Source: Halopelagius inordinatus
Lineage (GTDB): Archaea > Halobacteriota > Halobacteria > Halobacteriales > Haloferacaceae
Assembly: GCF_900113245.1 (NCBI RefSeq)
Contig: NZ_FOOQ01000004.1
Location: 120,441-184,440, forward strand
DNA: 64,000 nucleotides
Direction of reading: 5' to 3'
Within the stretch, counting starts at the first letter, position 1, and each line of letters starts with the position of its first letter. A model generated the notes under the pieces. It did no database searches and was not told the origin of the DNA. It saw only the letters and a list, made by a program, of their open reading frames with translations. Below, in pieces: positions 55,064 to 63,115 of the stretch. Position numbers and translations under genes: made by a program.

Positions 55064-57145
55064 CTACAGCAGGTCGTTCTCGCGGACGCGGACGCCCTTC
55101 TCCGCGAGATGTCGCATCTGTCGCTGCGCGAAGTCCTCCTCGCTCGTCCCGCGAGTGGCGAGGACGTAGACGAGAGCGCTCCCGGCGGGGCGCATCGTCC
55201 GCCCGGCGCGTTGCGCGCCCTGCCGTCTGGACCCGCCGAGACCCGAGGCGACGACGGCCAGTTCCGCGTTCGGCAGGTCGATTCCCTCGTCGCCGACGCG
55301 GGAGATGACGAGCGTTCGAAGGTCGCCGTCGCGGAACTCCTCGAACAGGCGTTCGCGGCGGTAGTGCGGCATCTCGCCGCTGACGAACGGCACGTCGAGC
55401 ACCTCCGCGAGGCGTTCGCCCTGGTCGAGCCAATCGACGAACACGAGCGCTTTCGCCGTGGGGTGCTCGCGGAGGAGGCGACGCACCTCCTCGTCTTTGC
55501 CGGGGTTCGTCCCCGCGAGTTGGTGCCGTTCGTAGCCGTCGGCGTTGGCCCACTCGTTCTGTGCGGTGTCGTCGCCCCACGGGACGTAGCGAATCTCCAC
55601 CTCGGGTTCTTGGACGTAGCCCGCCTCGAACAGTTTCGACCAGTCGGTGCCGATGGGCGGGCCGATGAGCGTGAATATCTCCTGTTCCTTGTCGTCTTCG
55701 CGCACCGGCGTCGCCGAGAGGCCGAGGCGGTGTTTGGCCTGTAAGTCCGCGCTCCGGCGGTAGATGCGCGAGGGGATGTGGTGGACTTCGTCGTAGACGA
55801 TGAGTCCCCACGCCCGAGAGTCGAAAAGAGAGCGGTGGCGGTCCATCCCGGCCGTCTGGTAGGTGGCGATGGTGACCGGACGCACCTCTTTTTGTCCGCC
55901 GTGGTACTCGCCTATCTGCGCTTCCGAGAGCGTGGTGTGTCGAAGGAGTTCCGCTCGCCACTGGGCGGCGAGTTCCCGACTCGGGACGAGAATCAGCGTC
56001 TCGCCGCCGACGGAGGCCAGAGCGCCGATTCCGGTGACGGTCTTGCCCGCGCCCGACGGGCCGACGAGGACGCCCGACTTCTGGTCTCGGAACTTCTCGA
56101 CCCAGTCGCGTTGGTAGTCTCTGAGTTCGACGCGCAGGTCGACGTCGAGTGGATCACCGGCGTCGAGTTCCCGGTCGTCTTTCACCGGGTAGCCCGCCTC
56201 GTAGAGGACGCGCTTTATCGCCGCCTCCGCCCCGTCTCGGACCCAACTCTCCGTGTCGGATATCGGCGCGACGAGTTGCTCGTCGTCGAGTTTCTGCCGG
56301 GCGACGTTGCCCATCAGGCTCTCCGAGGCGCCTTCGAGGACCACGTAGCCCTCCTCGTGGGTGTAGAGACGGAACTGGTTCGCTCGCTTCCACTGCGATT
56401 CGACCCACTCTTCGAGGTGCGGGGACCGAGTCGGCAGCACGGACCGCAGCATCGCGAGCAGTTCACCCAATTCGTCGAACGGCGACTGCCAGACGTCCTC
56501 TTGCCGTATCTTGTAGAGGTAGCCGCGCGTCCCGGATTCGCGTTCTCCGGTCGTGTCCGCGAGGTGGGCGAACTGCGAGAGGCGCGCGCGGGTGTACTGC
56601 GTCGGACTATCGACGACGATTTCGCGCCGTTCGGGGAACAGGACGATTCGTTCGCGCGTCGCTAAGTTCCCCCACTCGGTCGGATACCAGACGACGGGGT
56701 CCGTTTCGACGTTCACCCGCTGGACCGACCCGGCGTCGGCGAGAGCGCCGAGGGCGTCCACGGCGGCGGCCTGCGTCGTTTCGAGGCGGCGGGCGACCTG
56801 TTGGGCGGTGACGACCGGGCGACCCTCCGCTTCGAGAGCGTCGTAAAAAGAGTCAAGAGAGATGTCGTCGGCTTCGGGTTCGTCCGCGTCGGTAGCCGTA
56901 GTGTCAGCGTCTGCAGTATCGGTGTCGTCTCCGTCTGCAGTATCGGTGTCGTCTCCGTCTGCAGTATCGGTGTCGTCTCCGTCTTCAGCCTCTGCGTCTC
57001 TTTCTCGGACGTCGTCGAGGGTGTTCGGAGCGTCGTCGGCCGGAGTCGGAACCACGCCGTTGGCCTCCGGTCGGTCCTCGTCCGCGCTGTCGTGACCGGC
57101 GTCAGAGTCGGCCGGTGCGGCGTCACGACCATCGTCTTCGGTCAT
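55064..57145 (-). CDS. XPB/Rad25-type DNA helicase with acidic repeat N-terminus
   Basis: The 693-residue SF2 helicase starts with about 110 acidic, low-complexity residues, then a DNA-binding/damage-recognition region (about 120-330). Motifs follow: Walker A VGPSGAGKTVTG, motif II IVYDEVHHIP (DEVH), LSATPVREDD, and motif VI QRAGRTMRPAG. Archaeal XPB acts in nucleotide-excision-type repair and can pair with the Bax1 nuclease, which is not seen here. ATG 57145 is chosen; the open extension to 57235 lacks conserved sequence. A methylase gene lies downstream on the same strand. Confidence 0.9.
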   Translation of the reverse strand: MTEDDGRDAAPADSDAGHDSADEDRPEANGVVPTPADDAPNTLDDVRERDAEAEDGDDTDTADGDDTDTADGDDTDTADADTTATDADEPEADDISLDSFYDALEAEGRPVVTAQQVARRLETTQAAAVDALGALADAGSVQRVNVETDPVVWYPTEWGNLATRERIVLFPERREIVVDSPTQYTRARLSQFAHLADTTGERESGTRGYLYKIRQEDVWQSPFDELGELLAMLRSVLPTRSPHLEEWVESQWKRANQFRLYTHEEGYVVLEGASESLMGNVARQKLDDEQLVAPISDTESWVRDGAEAAIKRVLYEAGYPVKDDRELDAGDPLDVDLRVELRDYQRDWVEKFRDQKSGVLVGPSGAGKTVTGIGALASVGGETLILVPSRELAAQWRAELLRHTTLSEAQIGEYHGGQKEVRPVTIATYQTAGMDRHRSLFDSRAWGLIVYDEVHHIPSRIYRRSADLQAKHRLGLSATPVREDDKEQEIFTLIGPPIGTDWSKLFEAGYVQEPEVEIRYVPWGDDTAQNEWANADGYERHQLAGTNPGKDEEVRRLLREHPTAKALVFVDWLDQGERLAEVLDVPFVSGEMPHYRRERLFEEFRDGDLRTLVISRVGDEGIDLPNAELAVVASGLGGSRRQGAQRAGRTMRPAGSALVYVLATRGTSEEDFAQRQMRHLAEKGVRVRENDLL
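56910..56981 (-). repeat. Perfect 24-bp tandem repeat, three copies
   Basis: Three identical 24-bp units run from 56910 to 56981, starting TCTGCAGTATCGG on the plus strand. They encode DGDDTDTA three times in the acidic N-terminus of the XPB-type helicase. Identity at third codon positions suggests recent slippage duplication. Confidence 0.9.
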
Positions 57146-57237
57146 TGACCCGGATACGAACCCGTCGGGGAAACGGGTTGCGACTGTTCGGCCGGTTCGC
57201 GCAACCGTATTGGTGGTGGGGAACGTATCGCACACAG

Positions 57238-58035
57238 ATGGCGACGGATACAGACACCGGTCGGCGACTCCTCGAACGCGGGGCCTCCGAACTGGAACGG
57301 ACGGGCTACCGAATCGAACGACCCGCGAGCGGCGCGCTTCCCGACGCAGTCGGCGTCCGAGAGAGCGACCGGCGGGCGGGTGAACGACCCGGCGCGCGCG
57401 TCGCGATCGAACCGTTGTCGACCGACGACGTCGATCCGACCGTCGTCCTCTCGCGCCTGTCGAACGGGGCGTCGAACGGACGCTACACCCTGTTCGTCGT
57501 CGAAGACGAAGCGAGCGCAGACGCCTGCGCGGACATCCTGCGGTCCCCGCCGTTCGTCCGCGACGAAGACGAGTTCGGTCGGCGGACGTTCTACGAGGGA
57601 CCCGGGCGAGTCGCCCTCGACGGCGGCCGGTACGCCGCGCACCGAAGCGACGACCCGACCCTCCGGTGGCACGAGGAGGGAACCGACGACGAGAAGCGTC
57701 TCGTCCTCCGCGACGGGGACGAACAGAGCGAGGTGGTTGCGGTCCTACCGAGCGTCGACGCTCTCTGTGGGGCGGACGCCGAGGCGTTCAGGTACTCGTA
57801 CGCGCGCGAGGGCGACAAGCGAATCCGGGTCCGAACCCGAGACGGGCGAGAGGTCGGCGCGTACTCCGGATTCGCGGCCATGCGGCGCGACGCGTACGTG
57901 CCGGTTCCGATGCCTCTCGTTCCCGAACATATCTTCGAGGGGGCGGGGTCGGCCCGCCGGGAGTGGGCGATTCTCGTCGCCGGAACGGAGCGTTCGGTTC
58001 GGGCGTTCGGCCCCGGAGCCGACGATATCTTCTGA
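57238..58035 (+). CDS. Uncharacterised haloarchaeal protein
   Basis: The 265-residue acidic protein starts MATDTDTGRRLLERGASELERTGYRIERPA. It has no membrane segment or signal and looks like a mixed alpha/beta cytoplasmic protein; conserved-looking stretches include YTLFVVEDEASADACADIL and YVPVPMPLVPEHIF. I recognise no family. It is divergent from the XPB-type helicase (92 bp) and convergent with the next gene (11 bp). The normal codon pattern and length indicate a real gene. Confidence 0.75.
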   Translation: MATDTDTGRRLLERGASELERTGYRIERPASGALPDAVGVRESDRRAGERPGARVAIEPLSTDDVDPTVVLSRLSNGASNGRYTLFVVEDEASADACADILRSPPFVRDEDEFGRRTFYEGPGRVALDGGRYAAHRSDDPTLRWHEEGTDDEKRLVLRDGDEQSEVVAVLPSVDALCGADAEAFRYSYAREGDKRIRVRTRDGREVGAYSGFAAMRRDAYVPVPMPLVPEHIFEGAGSARREWAILVAGTERSVRAFGPGADDIF

Positions 58036-58046
58036 GCGGCCGACGC

Positions 58047-58649
58047 TCAGCCGACGGAACCCTGTTCGTCGTCGAGGGTGCGGTACCGTTCGGGCGACAT
58101 GCGTTCGTGCACGAGTCGGAGCTGCTCTGTCGTCTCCAAGAAGTCGGGAAACTCCTCTAACGTCCGGTGTTCGTCGAGGTAGACGTACTCGACCGGTTCG
58201 TCCGCGATCTCCTCGAACACCTGCCGCGGTCCCGCGTCGCTGACACCGACGAACGGGCGTCCCTCGGGGTCTATCTGCGGCGTGACCTCGTGTTGGAGAA
58301 ACAGCGTCGCCATCGCGAGGGCGTTGGCCAACGGCACCTGCCCGGGCGTCAACTGCCACCTCACGTCCCGCGAGTTGTACGTGACAGTCGAGACGTACCC
58401 GTCGTCGAACCGAAAGCAGCGAACCGTCTCGTCGCGCCGCACCCACTTCGACTCCGTTCGTCGGGCGTGTTCCAGCGTCCACTCCGTCGTGTCGGTGTCG
58501 GCCCCGTCCGACCACGGCGCCGGACCGCGCCCGAGAAACCGGGCGAGTCCCCCCCGCGAAGCGTCGAAAGCGCGTTCGAGAGATGCGAGTCCGCGTCGTG
58601 TCAGCTGTCTTCCCCCGCGGACCATCCGTTCGAACACCGAGGACGTCAT
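58047..58649 (-). CDS. Uncharacterised protein flanking the origin
   Basis: The 200-residue product from ATG 58649 (MTSSVFERMVRGGRQL) has a basic N-terminal part followed by an alpha/beta region (VRCFRFDDGYVSTVTYNSRDVRWQLTPGQVPLANALAMATLFLQHEV). No family is recognised. An in-frame ATG at 58739 would add 30 residues but would overlap the first origin box, so the later start is preferred. It is the last gene on the left side of the origin. Confidence 0.7.
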   Translation of the reverse strand: MTSSVFERMVRGGRQLTRRGLASLERAFDASRGGLARFLGRGPAPWSDGADTDTTEWTLEHARRTESKWVRRDETVRCFRFDDGYVSTVTYNSRDVRWQLTPGQVPLANALAMATLFLQHEVTPQIDPEGRPFVGVSDAGPRQVFEEIADEPVEYVYLDEHRTLEEFPDFLETTEQLRLVHERMSPERYRTLDDEQGSVG

Positions 58650-58736
58650 CGCCGGTCGTTCGCACCCGGCCGTTATTGAACTGACGGCGCGCGCCGCGCG
58701 CGACTCGGCTCGACTCCCGAAACCGCGATAGCCGTT

Positions 58737-58756
58737 CACACCACGTTTCCGGTGAA
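58737..58756 (+). repeat. ORB1 (CACACC-ACG-TTTCCGGTGAA)
   Basis: First origin box: CACACCACGTTTCCGGTGAA. Outermost on the left; same orientation as ORB2-ORB7. Confidence 0.88.
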
Positions 58757-58820
58757 CGTTGCCGAATCGAACTCACCCGTTTCGGACCGCGTTCCGTCGC
58801 GTTCGACCCGAGAGAGCCCT

Positions 58821-58840
58821 CACACCGGGCTTCCGGTGAA
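58821..58840 (+). repeat. ORB2
   Basis: CACACCGGGCTTCCGGTGAA, 84 bp after ORB1. Its core GGGC differs from the ACGT of ORB1. Identical to ORB3. Confidence 0.88.
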
Positions 58841-58907
58841 AGCGGCCGGTCCGTCGCGGTGAGGTCGTGCTGAAGCGTACTTTCCGTACCTCCGCACGAG
58901 AGAGAAT

Positions 58908-58927
58908 CACACCGGGCTTCCGGTGAA
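58908..58927 (+). repeat. ORB3
   Basis: CACACCGGGCTTCCGGTGAA, 87 bp after ORB2 and identical to it. Confidence 0.88.
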
Positions 58928-59000
58928 CTGTCGGCGACGATTGATATCTCGTTCGTCCCGTCCGGAGGCGGAGGAGAAAACGCGCGAACCCGCGCAGAGA

Positions 59001-59020
59001 CACACCACGTTTCCGGTGAG
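59001..59020 (+). repeat. ORB4
   Basis: CACACCACGTTTCCGGTGAG, 93 bp after ORB3. Last base G instead of A; otherwise identical to ORB1. Confidence 0.88.
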
Positions 59021-59056
59021 ACGGGAGAGCCACTCCCCCGGAGACGTGACGGCCCA

Positions 59057-59076
59057 CACACCGGGTTTCCGGTGAA
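59057..59076 (+). repeat. ORB5
   Basis: CACACCGGGTTTCCGGTGAA, 56 bp after ORB4. The reverse complement is the best match (18/20) to the isolated site at 17400-17419. Confidence 0.88.
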
Positions 59077-59203
59077 GCGGGATGCGATGGGGTGGGAGGG
59101 TGTAGTGGGAGTGTGCAGAAAACGGGGCATGCGGAAGTCGGGTGTACGGAGTGAAGGACGCTCTGACCGTCTCTCCTCGTCGGTGTGATAACAGTCCACT
59201 CGA

Positions 59204-59223
59204 CACACCGTATTTCCGGTGAA
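59204..59223 (+). repeat. ORB6
   Basis: CACACCGTATTTCCGGTGAA, 147 bp after ORB5. It is the left box nearest the unwinding element, about 210 bp away. Confidence 0.86.
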
Positions 59224-59431
59224 ACACCGCTGTAAGGCGGTCTACGGTGTCGATAGCCGCGTTCGAGGAGGCGAGACGCTACGCGTCGAACCCGGTATCA
59301 CCGGCATCGAAGCCCGATTGGCATCGGCACCGAAGCCCGATTTCGGTTCTGCGTTGACGTCGCGTTCGACTCTCTCGGAGGCGAACTCCCGCCGATACCT
59401 TCCCCCTCGTCTCTCGCCTCGTCTGGTGGAG

Positions 59432-59470
59432 TGAACAACAATGTTTAAACAGTAGTACTGTTTAACCATT
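59432..59470. other. AT-rich DNA-unwinding element with 21-bp palindrome
   Basis: This is the most AT-rich stretch of the origin: AACAACAATGTTTAAACAG followed by TAGTACTGTTTAACC. TTAAACAGTA (59445-59454) and TACTGTTTAA (59456-59465) form a perfect 10-bp inverted repeat around one G. The left half contains GTTTAAAC. In haloarchaeal origins an AT-rich block between ORBs is the melting site. Confidence 0.75.
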
Positions 59471-59782
59471 CGCCGATACACTCGCACGCTAGTGCTACTA
59501 CGACGCTCGGAGTAGTCGGACGGGAAACGACGGTTCCCGACTCCTGGCGGCGAGTTCGATTTCTCAGGTCGGTTCGCGCGTCGTCGCGTGGGTGACTGCA
59601 GACACTCCCGAGAGCGATACGACCGGTTCGAGACGGGTTCTCCGAGACGGATTCTTCGAGGCGTCTCCGTCGAGAGCGGTGACGTCGGGGAAACGTTCGG
59701 GGTACTCATCGCCGAGTTCGAACGGCACCCGCCGACTCTGGTTCGACTGCGTAACCGTCCCGGTGGACTCCTCAGACGGTCG

Positions 59783-59802
59783 CACACCGCGTTTCCGGTG
59801 AA
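59783..59802 (+). repeat. ORB7
   Basis: CACACCGCGTTTCCGGTGAA, right of the unwinding element but in the same orientation as the left boxes. Confidence 0.88.
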
Positions 59803-59848
59803 CCCGAACCCCCGTTTCGTGTGGACGAGCCCCCCGGGTGAACGGCCG

Positions 59849-59868
59849 TTCACCGGAAACGTGGTGTG
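59849..59868 (-). repeat. ORB8 (inverted)
   Basis: TTCACCGGAAACGTGGTGTG on the plus strand, i.e. the ORB1 sequence in opposite orientation, 66 bp after ORB7. Confidence 0.88.
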
Positions 59869-59895
59869 TGTGTCGAGAGCGAAATGACAAGCCAT

Positions 59896-59915
59896 TTCAC
59901 CGGAAACACGGTGTG
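59896..59915 (-). repeat. ORB9 (inverted), overlapping the orc1 promoter
   Basis: TTCACCGGAAACACGGTGTG on the plus strand, 47 bp after ORB8 and ending 7 bp before the orc1 ATG at 59923. It occupies the region where a leaderless promoter and transcription start would lie, so Orc1 binding could repress its own gene. Confidence 0.88.
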
Positions 59916-59922
59916 CTGTACT

Positions 59923-61143
59923 ATGCCGAACGCCAGCGACGACCTCTTCACTCGGGAGGACCCCATCTTCGCCAACAAGGAACTCCTCGAAATCAACCAC
60001 CTCCCGGGCGAGGGACGCATCGTCGGACGCGACGACGAGATTTCGGCCCTCGCCACCGCGGTCAACCCGGCCATCTTCGGACAGAGTCCGAGTAACGTCC
60101 TCATTTACGGGAAGACCGGCACCGGAAAGTCCCTCTGTGCGAAGTACGTCTCTCAACGACTCGTCGAGACGGCGGGCGAAGAAGACGTGAAGGCGACGTT
60201 CGCCTACGTCGACTGCGCGCAGGACACGACCGAGACACAGGCCGTCCAGACTATCGCCGACAGCGTGAACCAGTCGGCGACGACCGGAATCAAAGTCCCC
60301 GACAAGGGGCTCAGCACGTCGACGTACTACAAGCGCCTGTGGCGCATCCTCGATGCGATGTACGACGTCGTCCTCATCATCCTCGACGAGATAGACAAAC
60401 TGAGCGACGACGACATCCTGATGCAGCTCTCTCGGGCGGGGGAGGCCGGGAAGATAGAACAATGCAAACTCGGGGTCATCGGTATCAGCAACAAGATACA
60501 GTACAAAGACCGGATGGACGAACGCGTCAAATCGAGCCTCTGCGAACGCGAGTTCGTCTTCCCGCCGTACGACGCGAATCAACTCCGAGATATCATGGAG
60601 GCTCGAAGCGACGCCTTCCGCGACGACGTTCTCGACGCTTCGACCATCCCGCGGGCCGCCGCACTCGCCGCCCGCGAACACGGAGACGCTCGGAAAGCCA
60701 TCGACATCCTCCGGTACGCCGGCGAAATCGCTCAATCGACCGGCGCATCCATCGTCCGCGAGGAGTTCGTCACACAGGCGCGTCAGAGAGCAGAAACCGA
60801 CCGCTTCCGCGAACTCATCCGCGGGTCGACACCGCACTCTCGGTACGTCTTACAGGCTCTCGCGATTCTCTCTTTGTCGAACGAGAAAAAAGACGGCTTC
60901 CGAACGAGTCGCGTCTACGAGGTGTACGAGAACATCTGTGCGGGGCAAGGCTCCGATAGCCTCTCTCTGCGCCGGGTCAGGGACCTACTGAAGGAACACG
61001 CCTTCTTGGACATCATCGAGCAGTCGAAACACAGCGGCGGAAGCGCCGAAGGGAGTTACACGAAACACCAGTTGCTCGAAGACCCCTCCGTCGTGAAGGA
61101 CGTTCTCACCGAGAACGTCGAACGGAACGCCGTCGAGTCCTAG
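59923..61143 (+). CDS. orc1: Orc1/Cdc6 family replication initiator
   Basis: The 406-residue AAA+ protein recognises ORBs and recruits the MCM helicase. It begins MPNASDDLFTREDPIFANKELLEINHLPGEGRIVGRDDEI, typical of archaeal Orc1/Cdc6. Walker A is IYGKTGTGKSLCAKYV (about 63-78) and Walker B LIILDEIDKL (about 151-160). A C-terminal winged helix (about 310-400) follows. ATG 59923 is chosen because the open extension to 59866 crosses ORB9. Its position directly beside the ORB cluster marks it as the cognate initiator. Confidence 0.96.
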   Translation: MPNASDDLFTREDPIFANKELLEINHLPGEGRIVGRDDEISALATAVNPAIFGQSPSNVLIYGKTGTGKSLCAKYVSQRLVETAGEEDVKATFAYVDCAQDTTETQAVQTIADSVNQSATTGIKVPDKGLSTSTYYKRLWRILDAMYDVVLIILDEIDKLSDDDILMQLSRAGEAGKIEQCKLGVIGISNKIQYKDRMDERVKSSLCEREFVFPPYDANQLRDIMEARSDAFRDDVLDASTIPRAAALAAREHGDARKAIDILRYAGEIAQSTGASIVREEFVTQARQRAETDRFRELIRGSTPHSRYVLQALAILSLSNEKKDGFRTSRVYEVYENICAGQGSDSLSLRRVRDLLKEHAFLDIIEQSKHSGGSAEGSYTKHQLLEDPSVVKDVLTENVERNAVES

Positions 61144-61383
61144 CACGCAGACAGAATACGCGTGCGGGCGAGAGTCGGTGGCACGTTCACCGTCCCGCCC
61201 GCGATTCCTCGGGGCCGAAGCATCGGGGACCAACCCGTCTCGGTGGCACTCTCGCAGTTCCCCACTGGATGCAGTACCACTGCAGTTTCTGATTGACTCG
61301 CCGACGCTTATACTTTGTTCCATTCTCTAGTGACCGAAACAATCACTCGTGATCGGGTCGGTCACTCGGGGTCCGAAGCAGGG
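61144..61383. other. Intergenic region between orc1 and a convergent regulator
   Basis: These 240 bp hold the 3' ends of two convergent genes. A small perfect inverted repeat TGCAGT-ACC-ACTGCA occurs at 61270-61284, and a TATA-like GCTTATACTTTG at about 61306-61317 has no obvious gene behind it. No protein or RNA gene is supported. Confidence 0.4.
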
Positions 61384-62196
61384 CTACGACCCGTTTCCGG
61401 TGTCTCTCGGCGTCGGTTCGTCCGTCGACCGCGTCGATACTTCGCGGTAGCGAGCGTAGACGTCTTCGGCCCACGAGACGAACCGTTCGTGGGTCCCGTC
61501 GACGCTCGATACGAGATTCCCCATCTCGTCGTACGCGCCCACCAGGACGTGCCCGTCGATGATGAGCAAGCCGAACGTCACGTCCTCGGGCGAGACCAAC
61601 AGGTCGAACTGGTCCAGTTCGTGGGCGGTTTCGAGAGCCTCCGGGTACTCCTCGGCAGAGAGTTCGAGCGTCGACTCGTCGATGATCAACTCGAAGGTGG
61701 AGTCCGGACCCACGACTTCCTTTGCGCCCTTGTTCACGATGCCGCTGACTATCGGCGTGATTCCGTAAAACGAGTCCGGCGGTTCGTCTCCGAGAACTTC
61801 GAGCAGTCGGTCGATAGCCGCGTGCGGGTCCCCTTTCGTCGCCGTCGTCGCGTTCAGTGCCCGCAGCACGTCCGGGTCCAGATCGAACTCGATGCCGCTC
61901 ACGTGCGAGAGAAAGACCGAGAGTTCCTCGGCGACGTCGACGGTCGATTCGAACTCCTCGTACCCGTCTGCGACCATCTCCCCCGCGGGCGTCAGTCCGT
62001 ACGTGCCCTCGTCGGTCACTTTCGCAGCCCATCCCCGTTCGACGAACGCCGAAACGGTTCGCTGTGCCGTCTCGCGCGCGCACGAACACGCGTCGGCTAA
62101 CTCCGTGGGACTTCTGGACGCGTCACAGAGCGAACGGAGAATCGCCACTCTGCTCTCGGACCCGACGAGAAACGCGATCGCCTCGCGAGCGCTCAT
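61384..62196 (-). CDS. Winged-helix transcriptional regulator, FilR1-like (second paralogue)
   Basis: The 270-residue protein starts MSAREAIAFLVGSESRVAILRSLCDASRSPTELADACSCARETAQRTVSAFVERGW, a winged helix (about 5-75) with HTH CARETAQRTV. The C-terminal domain (about 110-255, DSFYGITPIVSGIVNKGAKEVVGP, LDQFDLLVSPEDVTFGLLIIDGHVLVGAYDEMGNL) matches the FilR1-type module also seen at 28785-29579. Targets are unknown. It lies between orc1 and TBP and is transcribed towards the origin. Confidence 0.84.
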   Translation of the reverse strand: MSAREAIAFLVGSESRVAILRSLCDASRSPTELADACSCARETAQRTVSAFVERGWAAKVTDEGTYGLTPAGEMVADGYEEFESTVDVAEELSVFLSHVSGIEFDLDPDVLRALNATTATKGDPHAAIDRLLEVLGDEPPDSFYGITPIVSGIVNKGAKEVVGPDSTFELIIDESTLELSAEEYPEALETAHELDQFDLLVSPEDVTFGLLIIDGHVLVGAYDEMGNLVSSVDGTHERFVSWAEDVYARYREVSTRSTDEPTPRDTGNGS

Positions 62197-62297
62197 GAGA
62201 CCACACTACCGCTGCGAACTGTATCACCGTTCTGGTCGCAAAGACCGACGTCTGCGTCGCTTCGCCGCGGTTCGGTGTCGAACCACGGCCGACGGGC

Positions 62298-62858
62298 TCA
62301 GTCCAAGAGACCCAGATTGTCGATGCGCTTTACGATCTCTTCGACCGCCGTCTCGGCGTCGTCGGTGCGCTTTCCGCCCGTGATGACTATCTTCCCGGAC
62401 CCGAACAGGAGGATGACGACCTTCGGCTCGTCCATCCGGTAGACGAGGCCGGGGAACTGCTCGGGTTCGTACTCCACGTCTTCGAGGCCGAGTCCGATGG
62501 CCAACGCGTTGAGGTTGAGGTTGTGTCCGAGGTCCGCACTCGAAACGATGTTTTGGACGGTGATCTCGGGCGCTTCGTCGACCGGGATGCTGAGTCCGCG
62601 GAGTTTGTCGAAGATGATACCGAGCGCCTCGTGTACGTCGTCGATACTCTTGGCTCCGGTGCAGACTATCTTCCCCGACCGGAAGATCAGCGCCGCTGCC
62701 TTCGGGTCCTGCGTTCTGTAGACCAACCCGGGGAAGTTGTCCGGATTGAAGTCCGCACCCGGCAAGTCGTCCGCGAGTGCTTCGAGATCGAGCTCCTGCC
62801 CGATCCCCGTCGATGCGACCACGTTCTGGATTTCGATGGAGTCTGCCGGCGCACTCAT
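62298..62858 (-). CDS. tbp: TATA-box-binding protein (TBP)
   Basis: The 186-residue protein is two TBP repeats (about 8-92 and 98-183), each with the saddle-forming strands: IQNVVASTGIGQELDLEAL...FPGLVYRTQDPKAAALIFRSGKIVCTGAKS, then the second copy ITVQNIVSSADLGHNLNLNAL...FPGLVYRMDEPKVVILLFGSGKIVITGGK. It binds promoter TATA boxes and works with TFB, encoded at 1347-2333. Haloarchaea have several TBPs; this one-copy neighbour of the origin and rRNA operon looks like a housekeeping TBP, which is inference. Confidence 0.96.
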   Translation of the reverse strand: MSAPADSIEIQNVVASTGIGQELDLEALADDLPGADFNPDNFPGLVYRTQDPKAAALIFRSGKIVCTGAKSIDDVHEALGIIFDKLRGLSIPVDEAPEITVQNIVSSADLGHNLNLNALAIGLGLEDVEYEPEQFPGLVYRMDEPKVVILLFGSGKIVITGGKRTDDAETAVEEIVKRIDNLGLLD

Positions 62859-62886
62859 TGTTCGGTCAGAATTCCTCTCTGCTGCC

Positions 62887-62909
62887 TTATAAAGAGCCCC
62901 GTTATAAAT
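62887..62909 (-). promoter_or_regulatory. Tandem TATA boxes upstream of tbp
   Basis: TTATAAA (62887-62893) and TTATAAAT (62902-62909) lie 29-51 bp before the tbp ATG at 62858, on the minus strand reading TTTATAA twice. Both fit the TATA consensus. The nearer one predicts a nearly leaderless mRNA. Tandem boxes may allow TBP autoregulation. Confidence 0.6.
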
Positions 62910-63115
62910 TGGTACCGACCGAAAAGGATGTCCTCTCTCGAACGAGTCCCCCCGAATTAGTTGGTCGTTTACGCACGTGCGCGTAGAACTCGATAGCTCT
63001 CCGGACCCGTACGTATATTGGTCGGATATTCAACTCGGTTCGAGATAGGCGGTCAATGTCAAAAGTTCCCACCTCTCTTGGATGATTTTTCGAAATCCGT
63101 GCGAAATCAACGGCC

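Larger units (their letters stand above)
58650..59922. other. Replication origin (oriC) adjacent to orc1/cdc6
   Basis: This 1.27-kb gene-free region holds nine 20-bp ORB elements (six left, three right) around an AT-rich segment at about 59432-59470, immediately upstream of an orc1/cdc6 gene. Haloarchaeal origins are known to combine ORBs, a DNA-unwinding element and an adjacent orc gene. The layout is seen directly; activity is inference. Short frames inside are not protein-like. Confidence 0.9.

Noticed and set aside
52664..57145. Complete restriction-modification or BREX/DISARM system
   Set aside because: No nuclease, PglZ, BrxL or PLD component is encoded nearby, and the helicase has the features of housekeeping XPB.
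58737..59915. The nine 20-bp repeats as a CRISPR array
   Set aside because: Spacing varies from 27 to about 540 bp, two copies are inverted, no leader or cas genes are present, and an orc1 gene lies adjacent. The pattern is that of an origin.
61270..61284. TGCAGT-ACC-ACTGCA inverted repeat as a terminator or operator
   Set aside because: It lacks a following T-run and no promoter is clearly linked; short perfect repeats of this size occur by chance in 64 kb.
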